A stretch of DNA of 64,000 nucleotides from Roseomonas indoligenes (lineage in GTDB: Bacteria > Pseudomonadota > Alphaproteobacteria > Acetobacterales > Acetobacteraceae), in NCBI RefSeq assembly GCF_017813365.1, contig NZ_JAGIZA010000012.1, positions 124,001 through 188,000 on the forward strand, in the 5' to 3' direction. The position numbers and the translations under genes are program-made. Below are positions 46,114 through 54,516 of this stretch, one piece after another; positions within the stretch are counted from its first letter, which is position 1, and every line of letters starts with the position of its first letter. Below the pieces are notes generated by a model that saw only the letters and a list, made by a program, of their open reading frames with translations, was not told the DNA's origin and made no database searches.

Positions 46114-47075
46114 CGTGCCAGCCCCTGCCCAAGCCGCCGCAGCCCGCCCATGACGCCGCGCGGGAGGAAGGCGATGGCGAGCACGAGGAGCGCGCCGAAC
46201 ACGATGAGATCGACGCCCGGCACCGGTCCTACGATATGGCCGAGGGCAATCTTCGCGATCTCCCCTACCCCATGGAGCGCCAGGGCGCCGAGGACCGGGC
46301 CCAGCACCGTGCCGGCGCCGCCCAGCACGCAGGCGATCAGCACCTCCACGGAGATCCAGGTGCCGTAGGCGATGTTAGCGTCGAGGTAGAGGAAGTTCTG
46401 CGCGTAGAGGCAGCCCGCCGCCGCCGTGATGGCGCCGGAGAGGGCGATGGCGCGCAGCTTCACGCCCAGCACGTCCACGCCCAGCGCGCGGGCCGCGTCC
46501 TCGTTCTCCCGCACCGCCACGAGCTGCGCGCCGAAGCGGCCGCGAGCGATCCAGGCCGTCAGCACCAGCACCCCGGCCACGGTTGCGGCCACCAGCCACA
46601 GGAACACGGCGCGGGATGGGAATTGCAGGTTCGCCACGCCCGGGGAAAGGCGGATCAGCAGCCCCGCCGCGCCGCCCGTGACATCCGCCGCATTGGCCAG
46701 GATCCGCAGCACCTCCGCGAAGGCCAGGGTGACCAGGGCGAAGTAGGACCCCCTCAGCCGAGCGCGGAAGGAGAGTGCGCCGATGGCCCAGCCCACCAGG
46801 GCGCCGAGCGCGATGCCGGCCGCCAGCCCGATCCAGGCGTTCACTCCGAAACGGAGCTGCAGGATCGCGGTGGCGTAGGCGCCGGTTCCGAAGAAGGCCG
46901 CGTGCCCGAAGGAGAGCTGCCCCGCATAGCCGCCCAGGATGTTCCATCCCTGCGCCGCCAGCGCGACGATCAGCACCGAGAGCAGGAAGTTCAGGGCGGT
47001 GTTGGACGCCACGAACGGAAGGAGGGCGATCAGGGCGAGCAGCGCCAGCCCCGGCCAGAGGTCCCGCGCGCTCAT
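46110..47075 (-). CDS. livM: Branched-chain amino acid-type ABC permease LivM
   Basis: A 321-residue membrane permease with about ten hydrophobic helices. The family segment GGYAGQLSFGHAAFFGTGAYATAIL and the loop AVRENEDAARALGVDV that couples to the ATPases are present. The ATG at 47075 overlaps the livH stop as ATGA; the frame is open further upstream over livH but only as an antisense-free shadow. It forms the channel with LivH. Confidence 0.93.
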   Translation of the reverse strand: MSARDLWPGLALLALIALLPFVASNTALNFLLSVLIVALAAQGWNILGGYAGQLSFGHAAFFGTGAYATAILQLRFGVNAWIGLAAGIALGALVGWAIGALSFRARLRGSYFALVTLAFAEVLRILANAADVTGGAAGLLIRLSPGVANLQFPSRAVFLWLVAATVAGVLVLTAWIARGRFGAQLVAVRENEDAARALGVDVLGVKLRAIALSGAITAAAGCLYAQNFLYLDANIAYGTWISVEVLIACVLGGAGTVLGPVLGALALHGVGEIAKIALGHIVGPVPGVDLIVFGALLVLAIAFLPRGVMGGLRRLGQGLAR

Positions 47076-47941
47076 GCCCGCGCACCGAACAGGCCGGTCG
47101 GCCGAAGCAGCAGCACGAGGATGAAGATCACGAAGATGCCGAGCTGCCCGAGGCTCTCCCCCAGCAGCAGCCCGCCCAGGCTCTCCACGACGCCGACGAT
47201 GAGGCCGCCGAGCAGCGCGCCGGGGATCGATCCCATCCCGCCGAGCACGACAATGGTGAAGGCCATCAGCACGAAGGCATTGCCCACGCGCGGGTTCACG
47301 TAGAAGGTCGGCAGCAGCAGGCACGCGGCCACGGCCAGGCAGGCGCAGCCCAGCCCGAAGGTGACTGCGTAGATGTGGCGCGGGTCGATGCCGCAGAGCT
47401 GGGCGCCCAGCTTCTCCTTCGCAACGGCGCGAATGGCCTTGCCCGTGTCGGTGGCCGAGAGCAGTGCCCAGAGCAGCGCAGCAGCCAGCAGGGAGACGCC
47501 GAAGCCGATCAGGCGCGGGCGGGAGAGCAGCATCGGGCCCAGCTCAACCACGTCGAAGCCGGAGTCCGTGCCCAGCGTGCGGGTGTCGGAGCGGAACAGG
47601 GCCAGCATCGCGTTCTCGATCACGATGGAGAGGCCGAGCGTGACGAGGAGCGTGTTGCCGTCATCCCCGTGGCTCGCCGGGCCGATCACCCAGCGCTGCA
47701 GCGCGTAGCCCAGCGCCATGAAGCCCGCGGCCATCGGCAGGATGGCGAGGTAGGGGTCCAGCCCGAAGGCCGCGTTCAGCCCCCAGGCCGCGAACATCGC
47801 CAGGGTCAGCAGCGCCCCGTGCGCGAAGTTCACGATGTGCAGCACGCCGTAGACGAGGGTGAGGCCCAGCGCCACCAGCGCATAGGCCGCCCCCGCCAGC
47901 AGGCCGTTCGCCACGGCCTCCGCGATCAGCTCGATCGGCAC
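47072..47941 (-). CDS. livH: Branched-chain amino acid-type ABC permease LivH
   Basis: A 289-residue permease with about eight helices. Family segments are NGLLAGAAYALVALGLTLVYG, VNFAHGALL and the coupling loop KAIRAVAKEKLGAQLCGID. It starts with GTG at 47941, two bases after the stop of the binding-protein gene. Together with LivM it takes up the ligand captured by the next gene upstream. Confidence 0.92.
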   Translation of the reverse strand: MPIELIAEAVANGLLAGAAYALVALGLTLVYGVLHIVNFAHGALLTLAMFAAWGLNAAFGLDPYLAILPMAAGFMALGYALQRWVIGPASHGDDGNTLLVTLGLSIVIENAMLALFRSDTRTLGTDSGFDVVELGPMLLSRPRLIGFGVSLLAAALLWALLSATDTGKAIRAVAKEKLGAQLCGIDPRHIYAVTFGLGCACLAVAACLLLPTFYVNPRVGNAFVLMAFTIVVLGGMGSIPGALLGGLIVGVVESLGGLLLGESLGQLGIFVIFILVLLLRPTGLFGARA

Positions 47942-47943
47942 GG

Positions 47944-49161
47944 TCAGCCCTGGATCGGGAAGACGGGACGGGAATCTGCCACCTCAGTGGGGAAGATCAC
48001 CTTGATGTCGCCGTCCTGCACCTGGGTATTGACCGGGCGCGCCCCCGCGTTCTGCCCGTTCACGAACCTTGTCGGCCCGTACGGCATGATATGGCCGGAA
48101 TAGTCGGAGGTCGTGAGCGCCTGGAGCACCTTCGCGCGGTCCGCCGCGCCGGCGCGGTTGACCGCATCGGCCACCAGCTTCACGCAGGAATAGTTCAGCG
48201 GGATGTTGTAGGCCCAGAACTTGCCGGACGCCTCCACCTGGGCTTTCAGCGCGATGGCCTCCGCGTTCTTCGGGTCGTGCCAGTGGTTGCAGTCCATCAC
48301 GCCCAGCGCCGCGTCCGGAAATTCCTTCACGAAGCGGTAGTTCGAGGCGGCGCCGTTCAGCACGGCGTAGATCCCCTTCGGCCGGATGCGCTGCTGCCGC
48401 ATGGTGCGGGAGAGGAGGACGAACTCGCCATAGTAGGAGGAGGGGATCAGCAGGTCCGGCCGGAGGGAGCGCAGGCGCAGCGCGATGTTGTTCATGTCGC
48501 GCGCGGGGGTGGGGTGGGCGATGGTCTCCAGCACCTCGAAGCCGTGTTTCGGCAGCTCCGTCTGCATCAGCTTCGCGAGGCCGGAGCCGAACAGCCCGTC
48601 CTCATGCACCAGCACCACCGTCTTGCAGGGCTTGCCGGCGCCGTCGTTCAGCCGGATCAGGTTCTCGACAGCGGCGGAGGTGACGGTGCCGAAGCCCGGG
48701 GCCAGGCGGAAAGTGTTGGTCAGCCCGCGCGAGACGATGCTGTCCGCCACGCCGACATCCACGACATAGGGCAGGTCGTAGCGCGCCGCGGCCTGGCTGG
48801 CGGCCAGGCAGATCGGGCTTGCAAAGCCGCCGACGATCGCCACCACGCCCTCGCCCTGCAGCTTCTCGACCTCCTGCACGCCGGCCTCGGGGTTTGAGCG
48901 GGCATCGGCGACGACCAGCTCGATCTTCGCCCCGCCCAGCGCCCGCAGGCCGCCATCCCCGTTGATTTTGGCCACCGCCGCCTCCGCGCCGATCCGGCCG
49001 AGATCGCCGTCCTGCGCCAGGGCGCCGGTCAACGGCTGGAGCAGGCCGATCTTCACGGGCGCGGGCTGTGCGCGGAGCAGGCCCGGGGCGGCCAGCAGCG
49101 CCGTGCCTCCGGCAGCGGTGCCGAGCAGCGCGCGGCGGGTGGTCGTCGGAAGCGTCCTCAT
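47944..49161 (-). CDS. livK: ABC transporter periplasmic substrate-binding protein (LivK/HAAT type)
   Basis: A 405-residue binding protein with a twin-arginine leader (TTRRALLGTAAGGTALLAAPGLLRA). The mature start VKIGLLQPLTGALAQDG and AIVGGFASPICLAASQAA mark the peripla_BP_6 family. Ligand-contact residues cannot be assigned by eye. The ATG overlaps the GntR stop as ATGA. It is the specificity determinant of the operon's importer and the best single handle on the pathway's substrate. Confidence 0.92.
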   Translation of the reverse strand: MRTLPTTTRRALLGTAAGGTALLAAPGLLRAQPAPVKIGLLQPLTGALAQDGDLGRIGAEAAVAKINGDGGLRALGGAKIELVVADARSNPEAGVQEVEKLQGEGVVAIVGGFASPICLAASQAAARYDLPYVVDVGVADSIVSRGLTNTFRLAPGFGTVTSAAVENLIRLNDGAGKPCKTVVLVHEDGLFGSGLAKLMQTELPKHGFEVLETIAHPTPARDMNNIALRLRSLRPDLLIPSSYYGEFVLLSRTMRQQRIRPKGIYAVLNGAASNYRFVKEFPDAALGVMDCNHWHDPKNAEAIALKAQVEASGKFWAYNIPLNYSCVKLVADAVNRAGAADRAKVLQALTTSDYSGHIMPYGPTRFVNGQNAGARPVNTQVQDGDIKVIFPTEVADSRPVFPIQG

Positions 49162-50012
49162 GAACCTGTCCTCTCATCGTCCTGCGGGTCCGGCCCGCGA
49201 CCCGTCCTTGTCGAGCGGGTCCTGTTCACGTTGGCGGGCGAGGCGCCCGTCGGGGCCATGGGGCTCCAGCGGCGCTCGCCTTCGGCGCCGGTGCGCTGCA
49301 TCTGCAACTCGAAGGAGAATCGGTCGGGGCGATAGAGGGCGTGCAGGTGCTCCACCGCCCTGCCCTCCTCGTCCTGTACCAGCCGCGTCAGCGCGATCAG
49401 CGGGGCACCGATCTCCACCTCCAGCACCGCGGCTAGGTCAGGCCCGGCGAGGGTCGCGCCGATGCTCTGGCGCGCGCGGCCGATCCGCAGGCCGGACCGC
49501 TCCAGCAGCACGAGGAGCGGCTGGCTTGCCAGCTCCGACTCCGAATAGGTCCGGCCGATCCGCGCGGGCACATGGGTGGTCAGGTAGGAGAAGGGTCCGC
49601 TCGCCATGCACCGGACGCGGACGGCGCGCTGCGCGGCCTCGCCGGGCGCGAGGTCCAGGGCCAGCGCGACCGCTGGCGGCGGCACGGCATAGCCGAAGGA
49701 GAGGAGCCGCACCTCGGTGCGCCGCCCCATTTCCTTCAGGTGGGTGAAAACGTCCGCGAAATCGGCGGTGGCCGGAGGCAGGGTCGCCACGCCGCGCACG
49801 AAGGTTCCCACGCCCGGGCGGCGCTCCAGCAGCCCTTCCCGCGCGAGTTGATCCAGCGCCCGCCGGATGGTCACGCGCGCCACGCCATGCTCCGCCGCAA
49901 GGTCGGGCTCGCCGGGAAGGCGCGCGCCCGGCGGAAGGGCGCCGCAGCCGATGCGGTCCCGCAGCACGAGATAGACGCGGCGCGCCTTGAAAGGCTCGAC
50001 TGTCGCACTCAA
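49158..50012 (-). CDS. GntR/HutC-family transcriptional regulator
   Basis: A 284-residue regulator with an N-terminal winged helix (about residues 10-75: PPGARLPGEPDLAAEHGVAR then VTIRRALDQLAREGLLERR) and a UTRA effector domain (about 95-235). The C-terminal 45 residues are arginine-, proline- and threonine-rich with no family likeness. The start appears to be TTG at 50012. It heads the thirteen-gene operon and lies 27 bases from a 48-bp dyad shared with the divergent LeuC-like gene, so it probably represses both directions and is released by a pathway metabolite. Confidence 0.9.
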   Translation of the reverse strand: MSATVEPFKARRVYLVLRDRIGCGALPPGARLPGEPDLAAEHGVARVTIRRALDQLAREGLLERRPGVGTFVRGVATLPPATADFADVFTHLKEMGRRTEVRLLSFGYAVPPPAVALALDLAPGEAAQRAVRVRCMASGPFSYLTTHVPARIGRTYSESELASQPLLVLLERSGLRIGRARQSIGATLAGPDLAAVLEVEIGAPLIALTRLVQDEEGRAVEHLHALYRPDRFSFELQMQRTGAEGERRWSPMAPTGASPANVNRTRSTRTGRGPDPQDDERTGS

Positions 50013-50038
50013 CCGCCTGCCCCCTCTGCCGCCGCCTC

Positions 50039-50086
50039 TCCTGTCCTATGTCCGGGACAGCATGCTGTCTAGGATATCGGACAGGA
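50039..50086. promoter_or_regulatory. 48-bp nested palindrome, probable GntR operator in divergent promoter
   Basis: Centred between 50062 and 50063. The core GACAGCATGCTGTC (50056-50069) is a perfect 14-bp palindrome, and extending outward 20 of 24 base pairs match, with outer TGTCC/GGACA arms. It overlaps a possible leftward -10 (TATCCT, minus strand, 50071-50076; -35 TTGATG, 50093-50098) and ends just before a possible rightward -35 (TTGCAT, 50090-50095). Position and symmetry suit a dimeric repressor controlling both operons. Confidence 0.6.
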
Positions 50087-50089
50087 CCA

Positions 50090-50119
50090 TTGCATCAAGC
50101 CTACCCGCGATCCTATTTT
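50090..50119 (+). promoter_or_regulatory. Possible sigma-70 promoter for the LeuC-like operon
   Basis: TTGCAT at 50090-50095, 18-base spacer, TATTTT at 50114-50119, 25 bases before the ATG at 50145. The match to consensus is moderate; the position next to the palindrome is the main support. Confidence 0.35.
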
Positions 50120-50144
50120 CCGCACAGCAAAAGGGAGGCCGGAC

Positions 50145-51560
50145 ATGGCGGGGAACGGGCCACGCACGCTCTTCGACAAGGTCTGGGAAGCGCATGTCAT
50201 CCTGACGCGGGAGGACGGGCAGGCGCTGCTGCAGATCGACCGCCACTTCTTTCACGAGGGCTCCCACCACGCGTTCAACCAGTTGCGCGCCCGCGGCGCG
50301 CGGGTTGCCCGACCATCCCAGAACATCGGCGTGGCCGACCACTACGTGCCCACGCGCGGCCGGGGCAACGCCATCGCGGACGACACCATCCGCCGGATGG
50401 TCCAGCAGCTCTCCGACAATGCCGCGGATCACGGCCTGCGCCTGTTCGGGCTGGACAGCCCGGCGCAGGGGATCGTTCATGTCGTCGGGCCGGAACAGGG
50501 GCTGACCCTGCCCGGGCTCACGGTCGTCTGCGGCGACAGCCATACTTCCACCCACGGCGCGCTCGGGGCACTGGCCTTCGGCATCGGCGCTTCCGAGGTC
50601 GCGCATGTGCTGACGACGCAGACCCTCTGGCAGCGCCGGCCGAAGCGGATGCGGATCGCGGTGGAGGGAAGCACCGGCCCCGGCATCGCCGCGAAGGACA
50701 TCGCCCTTTCCATCATCGCCCGGATCGGGACGGATGGGGCGCAGGGCCATGCCGTAGAGTATGCGGGGTCCGCCATCCGCGCGCTCTCGGTCGAGGGGCG
50801 GCTCACCCTCTGCAACCTTTCCATCGAGTCCGGCGCGCGCAGCGGCATGGTGGCACCGGATGCGACAACGCTGGACTTCCTGCGCGGGCGGCCCTTCGCG
50901 CCGCGGGAGGACGCCTTCGACCGCGCCGCCGAGGCTTGGCTCGCACTCCCCGGCGATCCCGGCGCCGAGTTCGACCGCGAGGTGGTGCTGGACGGCGCGG
51001 AGATTGCGCCGATCGTCACCTGGGGCGTAAGCCCGGAGGATGCCCTCCCCGTCACCGCCACCCTGCCGGACCCGGACCGCGCCGCCGATCCTGCGCGCGC
51101 GGCGCAGATCCGGGAGGGCCTGGACTATATGGGCCTGCATGCCGGGCAGCGGATCGCCGACATCGTCGTGGACCGCGTCTTCATCGGTTCCTGCACCAAC
51201 AGCCGCATCGAGGACCTGCGCGCTGCCGCCGCCGTCCTCTCCGGCCGGCGCGCGCGCATCCCCGGCCTTGTTTCCCCCGGCTCCACCCTCGTGAAGCGGC
51301 AGGCGGAGGAGGAGGGGCTGGACCGGATCTTCACCGCGGCCGGGCTGGAATGGGTGGAATCTGGCTGCTCCATGTGCGTGGGCATGAATGGCGACCTCGT
51401 TGGAGCGGGGGAGCGCTGCGCCTCCACCACCAACCGCAACTTCAAGGGACGCCAGGGCAAGGGCGCGCGCACGCACCTGATGTCCCCCGCCATGGCTGCC
51501 GCCGCCGCCGTGACCGGGCATCTGACGGATGTCCGCCCGCTGCTGGAGGGCCGCGCGTGA
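50145..51560 (+). CDS. leuC: 3-isopropylmalate dehydratase large subunit-like (LeuC paralogue)
   Basis: A 471-residue aconitase-family subunit. Cluster ligands lie in FIGSCTNSR and in GCSMCVGMN, and LTVVCGDSHTSTHGALGALAFGIG is the family signature. GGGAGG stands 6 bases before the ATG. The segment after IDRH reads FFHEGSHHAF, where biosynthetic LeuC enzymes usually have a V-H-E-V-T-S-P-Q-A-F-like block, so it is likely a catabolic paralogue acting on a related substituted maleate or malate. It diverges from the GntR operon. Leucine biosynthesis remains a possible alternative. Confidence 0.88.
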   Translation: MAGNGPRTLFDKVWEAHVILTREDGQALLQIDRHFFHEGSHHAFNQLRARGARVARPSQNIGVADHYVPTRGRGNAIADDTIRRMVQQLSDNAADHGLRLFGLDSPAQGIVHVVGPEQGLTLPGLTVVCGDSHTSTHGALGALAFGIGASEVAHVLTTQTLWQRRPKRMRIAVEGSTGPGIAAKDIALSIIARIGTDGAQGHAVEYAGSAIRALSVEGRLTLCNLSIESGARSGMVAPDATTLDFLRGRPFAPREDAFDRAAEAWLALPGDPGAEFDREVVLDGAEIAPIVTWGVSPEDALPVTATLPDPDRAADPARAAQIREGLDYMGLHAGQRIADIVVDRVFIGSCTNSRIEDLRAAAAVLSGRRARIPGLVSPGSTLVKRQAEEEGLDRIFTAAGLEWVESGCSMCVGMNGDLVGAGERCASTTNRNFKGRQGKGARTHLMSPAMAAAAAVTGHLTDVRPLLEGRA

Positions 51561-52195
51561 TGGAGCCCTTCCGCAGCCTCACCGCCAAGGCTTGCCCGCT
51601 GCCGATGAGCAACGTGGATACGGACCAGCTCATTCCCGCCCGCTTCATGAGCCGCCCCCGCAGCGCCGGCTACGGCGACTTCCTGCTCTACGATCTGCGC
51701 TTCGACGCCGCCGCCGTACCCCGCCCGGACTTCCCGCTGAACCGGCCGGAGCGGGCGGGCAGCGCGGTGCTGGTCACCCGCCGCAACTTCGGCAGCGGCT
51801 CCTCGCGAGAAGCCGCTGCCTACGCGCTTCTGGACCACGGGATCCGCTGCGTCCTGGCGCCGAGCTTCGGCGACATCTTCAGCAGCAACGCCGTGAACAA
51901 CGGCCTGCTTCCTGCGCGAATGGAGGAGGATGCGGTGGAAGCCCTCCTCGCCTGGCTGGACGCGGGGAATGCGGAGGTGACGGTGGACCTCGAATCCCGC
52001 GTCCTGGCCGCGGGCGGCACGCGCTGGGATTTCGCCATCGATCCGGTCTGGCGCACGAAGCTGCTGAACGGCTGGACGGACCTGGACCTCACCCTCAGCC
52101 ACCGCACGGCCATCGATGCCTTTATGGAGGCCGACCATGCCCGCCGCCCCTGGGCCTGGCTCGACGGTCCCGCCGGTCCCGCCGCCCTGGGCTGA
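51560..52195 (+). CDS. leuD: 3-isopropylmalate dehydratase small subunit-like (LeuD paralogue)
   Basis: A 211-residue small (swivel-domain) subunit of the LeuCD type. Motifs are SNVDTDQLIPARF, RRNFGSGSSREAAAYAL and SFGDIFSSNAVNNGLLP. The ATG overlaps the leuC-like stop as TGATG; the frame is open through the whole upstream gene but only this part resembles LeuD. It completes the hydratase active site with the large subunit. Confidence 0.92.
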   Translation: MEPFRSLTAKACPLPMSNVDTDQLIPARFMSRPRSAGYGDFLLYDLRFDAAAVPRPDFPLNRPERAGSAVLVTRRNFGSGSSREAAAYALLDHGIRCVLAPSFGDIFSSNAVNNGLLPARMEEDAVEALLAWLDAGNAEVTVDLESRVLAAGGTRWDFAIDPVWRTKLLNGWTDLDLTLSHRTAIDAFMEADHARRPWAWLDGPAGPAALG

Positions 52196-52343
52196 AGGCG
52201 CCGCCAGACCGGAGCCCCGGCCTCGACAGCCGCCCGGCGCGGCTCTAATCCCGAATGCACGAGGAACGCGCGCCGAGATCCATTCCCGGGAACGGGAGGG
52301 ACGCGGCGCGGATGGCGCGGCACACCGGAACCACGCAAGATCG

Positions 52344-52358
52344 GCCCCGCACCGGGGC
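52344..52358 (+). other. Short GC hairpin before the DadA-like gene
   Basis: GCCCCG / CGGGGC with a CAC loop, ending 16 bases before the ATG and abutting the GAGGGA ribosome site. It could terminate the LeuCD-like transcript or mask the ribosome site; otherwise the 179-base gap shows nothing. Confidence 0.3.
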
Positions 52359-52374
52359 GGCTGAGGGATAGGGC

Positions 52375-53619
52375 ATGGCGCAATCGGTGATCGTGCTGGG
52401 CGCGGGGATGGTGGGCGTCTCCACCGCCCTCCACCTGCGCCAGCGCGGGTGGGACGTGGTGCTGGTGGACCGCCGCGCCCCGGGCGAGGGTGCCTCCTTC
52501 GGCAATGCCGGGCTGATCCAGCGCGAGGCGGTGTTCCCCCACCCCTTCCCGCGCAGCGTGTCGGAGATCGCGCGCATCGCCCGCAACCGCTCGGTGGACG
52601 CGGTGTACCACGCGGATGCCCTGCCCGGCCTGGCCTATCCCCTGCTGCGCTACTGGTGGAACTCCGCGCCGGAGCGGTACGAGGCGATGGCGCGGGCCTA
52701 TGCGCAGCTGATCGTCACCTGCCTGGATGAGCACATGGCGGTGGCGCGGCAGGCCGGCTCCACCGAGCTGCTGCGCCCCATCGGCTGGATGCGCCTGTTC
52801 AGCACGGAGGCGCAGTTGGACGCCGCGAGGCGGGAGGCGGAGGCGGCGCACCGGGAGCACAACGTCGGCTACCGTGTCCTGGACGGGGATGCCCTGGCCG
52901 AGGCCGAGCCGCACCTGCTGGTGCGCCGCGCCGGGGCGGTGCACTGGACCGATCCCTATTCCGTCAGCGACCCGCACGCCCTCACCACATCCTACGCGCG
53001 CCTGTTCGAGGGGGAGGGCGGCCGCTTTGCCACGGGCGATGCGGCCACCCTGGCCCGCGCCGGCTCGGGCTGGCGCGTCATGACGCAGGACGGACCAATG
53101 GAGGCCGCGCAGGCCGTGGTAGCCCTGGGCGCCGCGGCCGGCGATGTGACGCGGCGCTTCGGCTACGCCCCTCCCCTCTTCGGGAAGCGCGGCTACCACC
53201 TTCACTACGGGATGAAGGGCAACGCGGTGCTGAACCACCCCTTCATCGACGAGGCCAGCGGCTTCTGTCTCGTGCCCATGCGGGCCGGCATCCGCCTGAC
53301 AACCGGCGCAGAGTTCGCCCGGCCCGACGCGCCGGAGACGCCGATCCAGATGGAGCGGGCCGAGCCGGTGGCCCGGTCGCTCCTTCCGCTGGAGGAGAGC
53401 GTGGAACAGAAGCCCTGGATGGGCGTGCGGCCCTGCACGCCGGACATGCTGCCCGTGATCGGCCGCATCCCCGGGCAGGACGGGCTTTGGGGTGCCTTCG
53501 GACACGCCCATCAGGGGCTGACCCTCGGCCCAACGACTGGCCGCCTGCTGGCGGAGATGATAGGCGGCCAGACCCCCTTCATCGACCCGAACCCGTACCG
53601 GGCGGAGCGCTTCGCCTGA
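52375..53619 (+). CDS. FAD-dependent D-amino-acid dehydrogenase/oxidase (DadA-like)
   Basis: A 414-residue DAO-family flavoprotein. The dinucleotide fold begins SVIVLGAGMVGVSTALHLRQRG, followed by GASFGNAGLIQ, which is characteristic of DadA. The C-terminal part has GVRPCTPDMLPVIGRIPG and FGHAHQGLTLGPTTGRLLAEM. It oxidises D-amino acids or N-substituted amino acids to 2-oxo acids. GAGGGA lies upstream of the ATG. It follows the LeuCD-like genes on the same strand after 179 bases, so it may or may not share their promoter. Confidence 0.9.
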   Translation: MAQSVIVLGAGMVGVSTALHLRQRGWDVVLVDRRAPGEGASFGNAGLIQREAVFPHPFPRSVSEIARIARNRSVDAVYHADALPGLAYPLLRYWWNSAPERYEAMARAYAQLIVTCLDEHMAVARQAGSTELLRPIGWMRLFSTEAQLDAARREAEAAHREHNVGYRVLDGDALAEAEPHLLVRRAGAVHWTDPYSVSDPHALTTSYARLFEGEGGRFATGDAATLARAGSGWRVMTQDGPMEAAQAVVALGAAAGDVTRRFGYAPPLFGKRGYHLHYGMKGNAVLNHPFIDEASGFCLVPMRAGIRLTTGAEFARPDAPETPIQMERAEPVARSLLPLEESVEQKPWMGVRPCTPDMLPVIGRIPGQDGLWGAFGHAHQGLTLGPTTGRLLAEMIGGQTPFIDPNPYRAERFA

Positions 53620-53694
53620 TGCCGCGCCAGTGGCGGGATGGTGGGCGCGGATCCACCCTGGCGAGAGCTGGTCTGCTGAACGGGAGGCACCGCG

Positions 53695-54468
53695 TTGAGT
53701 GATGGACGGGAAGCCCGGGCACCGAGCCTGAGCATCAACGGTGCCGTCGCCACCATCCGCCTGCACAGGCCGGCAGTGCACAACCGGATTGAGCCGGGTG
53801 ACCTGGTGGCGCTGGCGGAAATTCTCGACACGATCGGGGCGGATCGTGCGGTGCGGGCGGTCATCCTCACCGCCAGTGGCCGTTCCTTCAGCTCCGGTTT
53901 CCATATTGGGGAGTTGAAGCCCGGCGAGGGCACGGACGAATCCTCCTTTGGGCGCCTCGCGGACCGGTTGGAGGCGCTGCGCCAGCCGACGATCTGCGCG
54001 ATGAACGGCGGCGTCTATGGCGGTTCCACCGACCTCGCCCTGGCCTGCGACTTCCGCATCGGCGTGACGGGCATGGCCATGTTCATGCCCGCCGCGCGGC
54101 TCGGCCTGCACTACTACCCGAGCGGCCTGGGACGCTATGTCAGCCGGCTCGGCCTGAACGCGGCCAAGCGCCTCTTTCTCACCGCGGAGAAGCTGGAGGC
54201 CGAGGAACTGCTGCGTATCGGTTTCCTGACGGAACTCGTACCGCCGGATGTGCTGGAGGCGCGCGCCTCAGCGCTGGCCGCCGCCCTCTGTGCGAATGCG
54301 CCCCTCGCGGTGCAGGGCATGAAGGCCGCGCTCAACGGCATCGCCCGTGGGAACATGGATGCCGAGGCCGTCGCGGCGACGATCCGGCAGGTCCGTGACT
54401 CGCAAGACCTGCAGGAAGGAAAGGCAGCCTGGGCGGAGAAGCGCGCGCCGGTTTTCACCGGCCGCTGA
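53695..54468 (+). CDS. Enoyl-CoA hydratase/isomerase-family protein
   Basis: A 257-residue crotonase-fold protein. The oxyanion-hole segments are SFSSGFHIGEL and NGGVYGGSTDLALACDFRI. At the usual first catalytic glutamate (NGxxxGGGxEL) the sequence has GGSTDLAL, and the second glutamate position is uncertain, so hydratase activity should not be assumed. The start is a TTG at 53695 with GGGAGG seven bases upstream. It lies 75 bases after the DadA-like gene and is convergent with the following Bug gene. Confidence 0.88.
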   Translation: MSDGREARAPSLSINGAVATIRLHRPAVHNRIEPGDLVALAEILDTIGADRAVRAVILTASGRSFSSGFHIGELKPGEGTDESSFGRLADRLEALRQPTICAMNGGVYGGSTDLALACDFRIGVTGMAMFMPAARLGLHYYPSGLGRYVSRLGLNAAKRLFLTAEKLEAEELLRIGFLTELVPPDVLEARASALAAALCANAPLAVQGMKAALNGIARGNMDAEAVAATIRQVRDSQDLQEGKAAWAEKRAPVFTGR

Positions 54469-54516
54469 GGACCGGGAAAGGCCGGAGCCGATGCATTCGG
54501 CCGGGGTGCCTTGCCC

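Noticed and set aside
54487-54501. Small hairpin GCCGATGCATTCGGC between convergent genes as a bidirectional terminator
   Set aside because: Only a 5-bp stem and no T-tracts on either side.
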